This document shows, one piece after another, positions 56,021 through 64,000 of a stretch of 64,000 nucleotides of DNA. Within the stretch, counting starts at the first letter, position 1; every line of letters begins with the position of its first letter. Position numbers and translations under genes: made by a program. The notes beneath the pieces are model-generated. The model did not search any database. It saw nothing but the letters and a program-made list of their open reading frames with translations, and was not told the DNA's origin. The stretch is taken from positions 1,768,146 through 1,832,145 of the forward strand of contig RPFO01000034.1 of the NCBI GenBank assembly GCA_009746045.1, given 5' to 3'. This stretch comes from Mesostigma viride (lineage: Eukaryota; Streptophyta; Mesostigmatophyceae; Mesostigmatales; Mesostigmataceae).

Positions 56021-56855
56021 AATTAATTAATTAATTAATAGACACGTGACTGCGTCACGTGAGCATAAGTCCTCAGTGGGAGCTAGGGGAACATGGGATG
56101 GATGGTATAAGCTATCTAGGTCCTAGTTACAGGGGTGTGGGCTGCCACCGCGGCCCGAATCGCTATGAATGCCATACGCGGTCACACGCGGAGCCCCCAC
56201 AGGCTTGGGGGTGGTCTCCTTCATCACTACTTGCCATCTATCCTTGCGCACCATCTGCCTCCATATTACAGACAAACCAGGAGGTTGCCCGGGTGTGAGC
56301 CCATCACGTCTAGTGTAGCACATGTCCATGCCGAGTCTATCACGAAAAGTCCACGGGTGGCGGCCCTGCCGCGCGCGGCCGGGGGCACGCCAGGTGAGGA
56401 CATATCGCCCAGGCTGGGCGGGCTTGGTGCCAGCTAGTCTATCTGATGTATCTACCTGATCTGTGCGGGCCAGGTGCCCGGCTAGGCCCAGGCGCCTGTG
56501 CCTAATAATGTGGGAAACATATGGCAAATCAGCGTACAAATCCTCATTACTAATGTGCAAACCAAAGGGGATGTTAAGGGCCTTGCGCAGCATCTTGGTG
56601 ACGGCGCCGTCGAGTCGTTGCTCCAGCTCCTGCGTCAGTGTCCACGTCTCGGCGCCGTAGGTTAGGATCGTCAGAATGACGACCTTGAAGAGGTCACGCT
56701 TGACGATCCGGGGTAGGGCGGGGTTGCTCCACCAGCGGCGGTGGTCATGGAGGTGCGCCCACGCCATGCCGATCCGTGTCGTCATGTCGTCCTCGCAGTC
56801 GGGAAGCCAACTGCCGAGCAGCTTGAAGCGGCCTGAAGGAGGGAAGGAAGGCCAT
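56021..56855 (-). mobile_element. LINE family A, longest copy (reverse transcriptase C-terminus)
   Basis: The minus frame 56123-56881 reads 252 codons without a stop: LLGSWLPDCEDDMTTRIGMA, RDLFKVVILTILTYGAETWT, LDGAVTKMLRKALNI, then RRLGLAGHLAR and a WRAPGRARQGRHPW-type end. TYGAETW followed by a basic RMLRK-like segment and RRxxxxGH is the usual end of a LINE reverse transcriptase ORF, after the catalytic core. The core itself is absent, so the copy cannot move. A (TTAA)n tail lies at 56021-56040. Confidence 0.9.
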
Positions 56856-57195
56856 GGATGATGCCTTAAGAATCTAGCCAAGCTATGCCTATAATGGGAC
56901 TCCCCATGGATGCTGTATTAAGAATTTAGCCAAGCTCTGCCTATGCATGCAGAGAGTCACTCTCTGATGAGAAGCCATGCCCTAGCTTTTATATAGCCAT
57001 GATGATCTTCCACCCCATGCCAGGCCCCCTTGCGCTCTGAGAGATCACGATGGTGCAGGTGGCCCCAGAGCAGGTGTAGTTTACATCCCTACCCTTGCAG
57101 GAAGTAGCCCAGAATGTATTAAAAGCCATATGCCCCTTCTCAGGGATATGTGCTACATGTACTCCCAACGGAATTATGTTCCTAATTAATTAATT
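56856..57195 (+). mobile_element. LINE/SINE family B, 3' part with (TTAA)n tail
   Basis: Contains CATGCAGAGAGTCACTCTC, ATGCCCTAGCT, then AGCCCAGAATGTATTAAAAG, CCCCTTCTCAGGGATATGTG and CTCCCAACGGAATTATG, and ends in a TAATTAATTAATTA tract at 57182-57197. It is the best-preserved family B 3' end in the window. Confidence 0.75.
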
Positions 57196-57199
57196 AATT

Positions 57200-59105
57200 A
57201 TGTACAAATAATATTAATTAATTAATAGATGTACTGTTACATACGGCACGTAACAAATCTGTTTAGTTGCGCCGTAAGTTTGGCGTTCCGTCCGCTGCGT
57301 TCGGACCTTTCTACGCGAATTTGTAGTCCCGCTCGATCATCTATGCTTCATACTATCGGTCCGACTGGCCAAAGCTGTCCGTGGCGCTGCGCTGCGTACT
57401 TTATATAGCTGGGGCCAATGTGACGACTGTTAGGTGTCTTGGTCCGGCGCCTGAGTTGTGGCCCTGTTGCTGTACCAACAAAATTGTGGCTGTTGCGTAC
57501 CCAATATAGTACTGCCAAGTAGACGTGAGATCTACGGCGGCAAGTACGGTGGTCAGTTTCAAACCTGTACGTAGGTCGTCGATAATGGGCCGACATTTGG
57601 AGGCCCGACGGCCCGTGCGTACCCAGTGTGGGCACCGTGAGCTCAGAATTTAGAGTCTCCATGGCCGTGAACATTGTTAGTCCAGCTACGTGATAACCCT
57701 CGTCGGTAGCCGGCTCATTAGGTTAGTGTGGCTAACGGATTTGGCCCTTGTTGTACTGATTAAGGTGTAATTTACGGAGTTGTAAGTGAATGTATAATGT
57801 CATACTGAAGAAAGAGCCCACACAGTCTTTTGCAGGCTCAGCCACCTCCAAGCTAGTAGTTATTGGTACCATCAAACATGCTAGTGTGTCTAGGGTTGCT
57901 AGAGGTCGGGGGGGCGGTGGGCTGACTCGTAACATGTACCACTATAATAACATCAGTCCTTCTTGGACTCATGTTATTCAATGGGAACCGCGTACGACCT
58001 CAGTTCTCTACTCAGGCTCTCGGCTTCCCCTCTCCCTGCTCCTAGCTCCTGCCATCATTAATAAACTAATAAAGGACGGGACACGACGTCAGGTGCATGG
58101 TACCCTGGTGAGGGCTGACCGTAGACCCCTGATCACATGAGAAGGGGGAAGACTTGCTTATGTGAGGCAAGTATAGCAGTCCACTTCATATGTGACCATC
58201 GTCTTAGTTAGCGTGCACACCGCTCAAGGCCCTCCTGAAGCATTCTTTGATCTAGGTGCCGGCCTGGAAAAGGGCAAAGCAACGTGAGATTCAAAGCAGA
58301 AAATACAGAATACCGAATGATCATGGATTAAAGCACAGAAAGGACACCTTCAGTGCTGCAGCTACAAAATTTCAGGCACATTGCAGCATAGAAGAACGGT
58401 TATTGCTTAGAAAAACCCGTATCTATACAAGGGGCCAAGCGAAGTTGCGTTCAATACAGCTCTGCAGAATAGCGATGTACCACATTTGTAGGCTGGCGTC
58501 CAGTACTACCTGACCGAGCCACGCAACACAGAACCGGGCCTGGTTTACTATAATGTAGTACGCTACTAGGATTGCGTACTTCAGCTGTCAACAGTCAAGA
58601 TCCGGCAGCCCCACATCAACAAATACAACGTACTCAAAAAAACTCTGCCTGTACAGCCACGGAGGTGGGCAGCCAGTGTAATGACGAGGCGTGCGGCGTG
58701 CCATATCGTCATTTGTGGTATGGCTGACATCTGATCTTATTATGGCTGACATCGGCACACCTTATTGAATATGTTCATGTAATGCCTGGCTGCCTGGCTG
58801 CTAGATTACGGGCACGTAGCTCCATGGGAGAACGGGCATGGGAGAAGTGCGTGGGAGGGAGTGAAAGAGGGAGGCAGGATGGTCGGCTAGAGAAGGGAAA
58901 ACTTAGCTGGGTTGGGTGTTCGGTTGGATGTTTGGTGCATTGAGGGGGGAATGGATAACTTCGTAGATATGGGGGTGCCATGTGCCTGGTAACTTGGTCT
59001 GTCCCTTCCCTTGCTTAGACGAGCACAGTGACAAATCAACAGCCACGGTCAGGTACCTACGTGGCCTATTACCCTGACTTTTCTATCAGCGTGCACTGCG
59101 TGACC
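57200..59105. other. Stretch without recognised exon
   Basis: The last exon of the GTPase gene should lie here or just beyond, because the exon at 59439 ends in phase 1 at a donor. A short C-terminal exon could not be identified. The open frames at 57348-57674 and 57790-58140 have no domain. Confidence 0.4.
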
Positions 59106-59119
59106 ATACCGTGTGTGTT

Positions 59120-59145
59120 TCTGGCCTGGGCTGGTTGTCTCCTTG
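59120..59145. mobile_element. 26-bp family C insertion with 14-bp target duplication
   Basis: ATACCGTGTGTGTT occurs at 59106-59119 and again at 59146-59159. Between them lies only TCTGGCCTGGGCTGGTTG plus TCTCCTTG, which is the family C 3' terminus. An extremely 5'-truncated insertion. Confidence 0.75.
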
Positions 59146-59307
59146 ATACCGTGTGTGTTGAACCCGCTGACCGAGTGCTACAGACTATATATATATAGAA
59201 GTATTAAGGGAGGAAGTTACGCTTACAAAAAATGCCCAAGGCAACCGAGCAACGCAATAGAAAAGAAACTAGGGACAGAGACAGCAAGTAAGTTTAGCAA
59301 GTACTAT

Positions 59308-59430
59308 ACGATGCGCCGTGGCATGCACTTTCTGTGCACTAGTATGATCCTGCTTACCATACAATGCGCCGTGCCATGCACTTTCTGTGCACTAGTATGA
59401 TCCTGCTTACCATACAATGCGCCGTAGCAT
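59308..59430. repeat. 55-bp tandem duplication next to a splice donor
   Basis: GCCGTGCCATGCACTTTC, CACTAGTATGATCCTGC and TTACCATACAATGCG recur in two full units and a partial one. It lies at the start of the last seen intron of the GTPase gene. On minus each unit ends in a GGTAAGCAG donor-like phrase. Confidence 0.85.
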
Positions 59431-59438
59431 GCACTTAC

Positions 59439-59962
59439 CAATCGCAACAATCCGTGACCGCCGCACCTCCCCCGCTGCCCAGCAACCAGGGGGCGTCCCA
59501 TCGCCGCCCCCCCCCCTGGCTGTCTCCCCTGGTGGCGCCACGGGCAGGATCTCGTACAGCTCGCGCACCGCCTGCAGCATGTGTTTGCGCTCGCTGCCTG
59601 TAACCGACAGGATGCCCTTGACCCGGAACAGCTCCATCTCACCACCATCCGCAGTGCTGGTTGTTGCCAACTTGCCGCCAGCAATGCTGCGATCCATGCT
59701 GCCATGAACAGAGGCATTCCCACCCTCACAGAGCCCAGGTCTTCCCTCGTGAGCCCCCCTGCCCTGCGCCCTTTCCTGCACCCGGTCCTGCCACGCCTCT
59801 GCATCCCCCACGGGCTTGTCTCTGGTTCCTTGGCCACTGGCAGGCACCTGGTTGGGTACGGCCTCTGGATCCACCTGCGCACCTTGTTGCGGGGCATTCT
59901 GGGCTGCATGGCGGGACGTGCCTCCAAACTTCCAAAGAAGGTTCTCCAGCCACGACTGAACC
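59439..59962 (-). CDS. GTPase exon with CobW C-terminal domain
   Basis: The acceptor is TGTGACAG and the donor GTAAGT (phase 1). Read from the acceptor in phase 0 the exon starts VQSWLEN, the expected ZNG1 continuation of LEGELDLEK, but then falls out of frame. In the frame of LFRVKGILSV it starts FSRGWRTLLWKFGG. One extra C in the CCC at 59940-59942, or use of the GT two bases later in the previous donor, would reconcile them. The exon also contains a hydrophilic insertion rich in Gly, Gln and Arg. Confidence 0.8.
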
Positions 59963-62900
59963 TGTCACACGCCAACGAACACGCACCGATGATGGCAGCA
60001 GAATTAGGGGCATGGCGCAAGTCCACGATAAGAAAGACAAGGAAGATGAGGGGGAGTGAGATGCTCAAATAACAATGTCCAACAGAAACGGAAAACAACT
60101 CCTTTACAAAGTGGCTAGTATACGACGTGTGACTGGCCCAAGGTACCAACAACGCTGCTCAAGAGCTCTGACCGTCATCAGCCAGGTGCCTCGTGAGACG
60201 TCAGCCAGTACCATCAGCCAGTATCCTGCTGCATCCGCCAAGCATCCGGCTTCTTCTGCTGTGTGCAGCCTCGATTCCCAGAAGTGCTCTCTGAGCACCA
60301 GCGGGGAGAGAAGAGCGCAGCCGCTGCACATCTAGCAACAGACACATCAGACCTGCCTTGCCGCCTAAAAGAGTGTCCACCTCACACACAAAACACAAGA
60401 AATCACCTGCGAAACCACGCAGTACACCAACATCCCACAGAAGCACGGAACAGGGGCAGGAAACACGGCTGGAACACAAAGCCCATCATCTCGTCCTATT
60501 GCAACCAGCTGTTACCAGGTCGTCGCTGTCACAACCTACGGCTCCCTTTTTCATGCTGTAAAACAGGCGACTGGCTTTATAAACAACCAACTCTAACCTG
60601 AAAACCTGCTCCTCCCAAGGGTCGCCCTTGGATCCCTTTCGCCTCCTTGACGGCCTATCAAATTACATAAGCCCACGAAACCCTGCATCGGGTTGCCTCG
60701 CACTGTCGTAGCACATACACACACCTTTTCCAGGTCCAGCTCTCCCTCCAGGCTGAGCAGGCATGAGCTGACGTCACTCAGGTGCCGCCGCCCCTGCCGG
60801 TGCCGTAAATCGGACGCCTCACACAGCGCCTGCCTGTCTGGCCCTGGCCTCCGCTTGACCGCCCCATCAGCGTCACCATGTGCACCTGCCTCGCGTGGGT
60901 CTGTCACGGGTGCGGCCTGTGACGGTGGCGGCAAGGCAGGGCGGAGTGTACGGTGGCGGCAAAGCAGGGCGTGGGAGTGCGAAGATAAAGTAAAGACTGG
61001 ACTACTAGGCGCATGTCAGCCATATCGTCCCAGCGAGGCAGGCTATTACGAAAGACAAGACAGCCCTATATGGCTATTAAGAATGACATGAGAACCCCAT
61101 GCGGCTATTAACAAAGAAACGATAACCTCATGTAGCTATTAATATAGCCCAAGGCACTATAAGCCCATGTGGCTATTAACAAAGAAACGATAACCTCATG
61201 TAGCTATTAATATAGCCCAAGGCACTATAAGCCCATGTGGCTATTAACAAAGAAACAATAACCCCACGCGGCTATTAAGAAAGACACGAGAAGCCCACAT
61301 GGATGTTCATAGACACACATTGTTTCTCAATAGCATCGAGTCCAACCTCTTCCGGCTCAAACGCGCGGCGCCGCAGGATGCGCTTGAGGTCGATCTGGCA
61401 GCGGTGGCACTCGATGACGTCAGCAGTCGCGTTGATGGAACGCAGCGCGTCCCTCACATCGGCGACGCTGACCCCACCGGCCGACTCAACGGGGCCCCCG
61501 CTGGGTCCCTGCGCACCTTCCCGATGATCTTGCTCGGCATCATGCGGCGGCTCCGCAGGCGCTTGAGCGAGCAGGTCCACCTTGTTGAGCAAGACAACGT
61601 CCTGGGGGTGTGGTAACATTGCAGGAGGGCGTGGGAGAAAAAAGGAGGGACAACAAGGAGGAAGAAGAAGGAGCAGGGAGAAGGATGTATAAAGGCACAG
61701 GGAGAAGGATGAATAAATCGGAACAAGGAGAAGGCACAGGGAGAAGGGAGCAGGCATAACATGCAAACAAGTACGCCAGACAGTCAAGGCAACCCTGACG
61801 AAGGCACATCAGGAATGTGGGAGCCCATAGAGCTTGACTTGCACCGGAGAGCAGCTAACCAGGAGAGAAACCTGGCTGTATGCTACAAGTGGCGCTACAA
61901 TCACCGCCTTCAAGACAACTGTCGATTTTGCCATTCAAAATAAAGTTTACACCTGTTTCGGGCTTGTAATGTGCTGTAATGGGTTCTGGTTTCCATCGCT
62001 ATGGTCACGGGAGGGCAAACGCTAACAGAGGGGAGCACAGGGGGATGGAAAGGGTTCGTAAAGCACTCATAATGCAGACATCGTCAAAGTATGGGTGGCA
62101 GTTGCCGAAGTATGTGTGGCAGATACATGCGCAAGTTGGTTGGCTGACCAACACCCTTCCCCGTTTCATTCCCAGGCACGAGAACTGTCATTCTTCACCT
62201 GTCTGTCTTGCATAGAGAAAAAGGCTCACGAGACAGCGGAACTGCTGCCCTGCTTCCCGTAGGCCAGTGATTGACGATGTAGGGGTAGTGTGCTGATGTC
62301 ACCCCCCCAGCGGCCACGCAGATCATGGATGGCCTGGCAATCAGAGCACGTGCGTGGGAGCTCACACCTATGACTAAAAGGGCTGTTATTATTGATATTA
62401 CTATTAGGCCTAGTATAAATGTTGTTGTTATTGATCACCCTTGTAACAGATATCTCGGTAACATATGCCTCAGCAACATATAGCTCAATGCCGAATACTT
62501 GTGTAAGATATAGTGATGCCTCAGTTCCATCCTCCCTGATATCTATAGACCTTCAGAATGACCTCACTACCGGGATGTCATCGCCAGCACACGCACCGCA
62601 AACGCGATCTGAACGGCGGCCTCGTTCACGGCGCCGTCAGGTCCCCTCTTCCGCAGCTCTCCCAAAACGCCCGCCCCATCGATCACCTGCAAAGTTCGTA
62701 GTAGCATGACCGTGCCCAACATACACAGCACAGCCAGGCACAAAAGGGCAGAACACAAATTGCTTAACTTCTTGCTTACTACTTTCACAATGGCATGCTG
62801 CGTGCCACTACTGCACGTGCTCTGAATGCCTGCTGTGTGCCTTTGTCTGCTACCAACCGTCAATACACCATCGCCTGCCTACCGCCGCGATGACATGCTG

Positions 62901-63238
62901 CCAGTTTTCATCATCAGCTGCATAGAGATAAAGGTTGTCTTCTGCCTACCATCACGGTGTTCTGGTGCTTCCTGGAACCCCTACATGCTGCCTACCTGAA
63001 TTGCTGCCAGCCGTCACGATGGCACAGGGCTGATCATCGTCATCATCATCATGCGCAGAGTGTCCTCTGTTAACCGTCACGATGGCACGTACAGTGCCCA
63101 GCCGCAACTACAGTGCTGCCTACCGTGACGATGGCGTCAAGGTATACAGGGCACTCGAGCTGCTTGTCCACCCACAGCATCTGCGCGATGGGGCCAGGGT
63201 CTGCCAGCCCTGTTGTCTCCAGCAGGACATAGTCAAAC
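59439..63238 (-). CDS. G3E/CobW GTPase, ZNG1 (CBWD)-type zinc chaperone, 3' part
   Basis: Exons on minus: 63124-63238, 62597-62686, 61601 to about 61340, 60725-60916 and 59439-59962. The first carries YVLLETTGLADPGPIAQMLW and YLDAIVT. The second carries VIDGAGVLGEL and EAAVQIAFA. The third carries DVVLLNKVDLL (the NKxD guanine-specificity motif), RDALRSINATADVIE and IDLKRILRRRAF. The fourth ends LSLEGELDLEK. The fifth carries the CobW C-terminal block with LFRVKGILSVTGSERKHMLQ, VRELYEI and RIVAIG. Spacing and motifs match eukaryotic ZNG1/CBWD proteins, which pass zinc to methionine aminopeptidase. P-loop exons lie beyond the right edge, and the last short exon is not found. About 60 extra residues lie between LLW and LFRVKG. 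The fourth-fifth exon junction shows a frame conflict. Confidence 0.85.
60725..60916 (-). CDS. GTPase exon with variable linker
   Basis: Acceptor GTCACAG, 64 codons, phase 0 entry. A low-conservation, charged linker ends in LSDVSSCLLSLEGELDLEK. The donor is in a GTGTGTGTATG run, so two adjacent GT choices exist. Confidence 0.8.
61105..61290. repeat. Tandem duplication of about 68 bp in a GTPase intron
   Basis: ACAAAGAAACGATAACC, CTCATGTAGCTATTAATA and GCCCAAGGCACTATAAGCC are present twice plus flanking partial units with GGCTATTAA. Confidence 0.85.
61340..61601 (-). CDS. GTPase exon with NKxD motif
   Basis: Acceptor CCCCCAG, starts DVVLLNKVDLLAQ, includes VADVRDALRSINATADVIEC and LKRILRRRAFEPEEV. 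The exact donor is uncertain: GTTGGA after EEV-type codons near 61340, or GT sites up to 37 bases further, all keep phase 0. Confidence 0.8.
61625..61755. repeat. GGGAGAAGG-rich imperfect repeats
   Basis: Purine-rich intron sequence with recurring GGCACAGGGAGAAGG and AGGAGAAG phrases. It is the pyrimidine-rich tract preceding the acceptor on the sense (minus) strand. Confidence 0.7.
62597..62686 (-). CDS. GTPase exon, switch region to NKxD
   Basis: 30 codons, phase 0-0, acceptor TTTGCAG, donor GTGCGT. VIDGAGVLGEL and PDGAVNEAAVQIAFA continue directly from DAIVT and into DVVLLNK, matching the usual IVD and QIAFAD-x-x-LLNK-x-D order of the family. Confidence 0.85.
62960..63135. repeat. Repeated exon-end phrase CCGTCACGATGGC in an intron
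   Basis: The last bases of the exon at 63124 with its donor (CTACCGTGACGATGGC) resemble three further CC(A/G)TCACG(A/G)TG phrases at about 62951, 63015 and 63076, spaced about 60 bp apart. Confidence 0.6.
63124..63238 (-). CDS. GTPase exon with ETTGLADP motif
   Basis: Acceptor TATACAG, donor GTAGGC, ends in phase 0. FDYVLLETTGLADPGPI is the family's G3-region signature ExxG. WVDKQLECPVYLDAIVT follows as in ZNG1 proteins. Confidence 0.87.
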
Positions 63239-64000
63239 CTGTATAGTCCAACCCATGATATGCGGTAGGTGAGCAAGCATCACCAACCATGCGAGCACCA
63301 CAAGGGGTCAAGTGGTTAGGTTAGACACGTCATCTTCACAAGCACACAGTCGAACCAGTACGTAGTCAAGCGATCATGAGGTGTTTTTGCAGGCATCACA
63401 AGTCATGAACATCCTGGGCAGGGAAATATCTAAACAGTGCTGACAATCACACTTGGCAAACGTGTTTCTGAAAAAACAGAAGTCAAGACCCCTCAAAAAC
63501 ACAAGGGGGGCAGGCACTCAGCGGTGTTGTTACCTACTGCTAACCCCTGGCATAATGACATGTATTGTACCGCATGAATGGCCTCGCCGTATTTTACACT
63601 AAAATACCTCCAACTCCCCAGAGACCGGTATTGACCACTCGGTCCCTATACGTAGTCAACCTGCCCCATGTGACTAGGAGCAACGGCTTTAGTAATGCTC
63701 TACACAGCCATTCTCTCATTATTCCTTTAAGAAAGTCGCATAGGGTAGTATGTGCATCCACACAAGTGCCGTGGTTGTAGCAACAGCCAGCATTCTTGCC
63801 AAGCCGCATCATAACTGGCAGGGCAAACGTATTTAGGCATATGGAAGGGTAAGCCGCATGAATCACGTAGGAGGTAAGTCACAACACAGGCAGGCAGTCA
63901 CCATATTTTGAGTCACTCCATGAACATCTTAGCTGTCCCGTTGGCCATGAGTTACAACAATGTGCCCATATTTGTGTTCTGTCAAACCACACTACCTGCT
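63239..64000. other. Intron or upstream part of the GTPase gene
   Basis: No P-loop or other exon of the GTPase is visible. The upstream exons must lie beyond the window. The region shows no other gene. Confidence 0.5.

Noticed and set aside
57790-58140. Plus frame of 116 codons
   Set aside because: No domain, no splice support and no similarity to other frames in the window.
58775-58981. Last exon of the GTPase (a minus frame with RNL)
   Set aside because: ARNL resembles the family's GRNLD, but no acceptor in the required phase precedes it, and the following residues do not match.

Overview
The window reads as nuclear DNA of a eukaryote, most likely a green alga (chlorophyte or prasinophyte). 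Two host genes can be read through GT-AG introns. One ends in a Root_cap / von Willebrand D-like domain, a fold typical of the green lineage. There is no operon structure, and much of the sequence is minisatellite or transposon debris. The species cannot be named from the sequence.

Layout. 0-8.7 kb holds a long foldback palindrome (80-1461), a possible two-exon gene piece near 2.3-2.7 kb, a broken LTR-retrotransposon fossil (about 2.94-6.26 kb, itself hit by a small element with terminal direct repeats), and LINE pieces. 8.8-29.3 kb is one minus-strand gene. I read 11 coding exons whose phases all agree, giving about 822 residues: a signal peptide, eight four-cysteine modules (each on its own phase 1-1 exon), then a Root_cap/vWD-like domain. 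Six of its introns carry their own tandem array (units of roughly 8, 29, 39, 40, 45 and 57 bp); the 39-bp array alone spans more than 4 kb. Two other introns hold probable non-autonomous DNA transposons.

29.3-37.2 kb has no convincing gene. It holds dispersed repeats, a tandem duplication and a LINE 3' end. 37.2-54.8 kb is a nested block. LINE endonuclease and ORF1 pieces are followed by a LINE ORF1 that is split by an 11.8-kb CACTA-like DNA transposon (40331-52109). That transposon has 16-bp inverted ends and GTTACCGG-rich subterminal regions. It carries a minus-strand two-exon gene of unknown family, another LINE ORF1, a 50-bp minisatellite of 1.7 kb and two opposed tetranucleotide tracts. 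54.8-57.2 kb is a chain of 5'-truncated LINE copies joined at TTAA-rich tails.

59.4-63.2 kb is the 3' part of a minus-strand G3E/CobW (ZNG1/CBWD-type) GTPase gene; its P-loop exons should lie beyond the right edge. The two host genes have no visible functional link: one encodes a predicted secreted or cell-surface protein, the other a predicted intracellular zinc chaperone. In both, introns have grown by local tandem duplication, sometimes including the splice-donor region.
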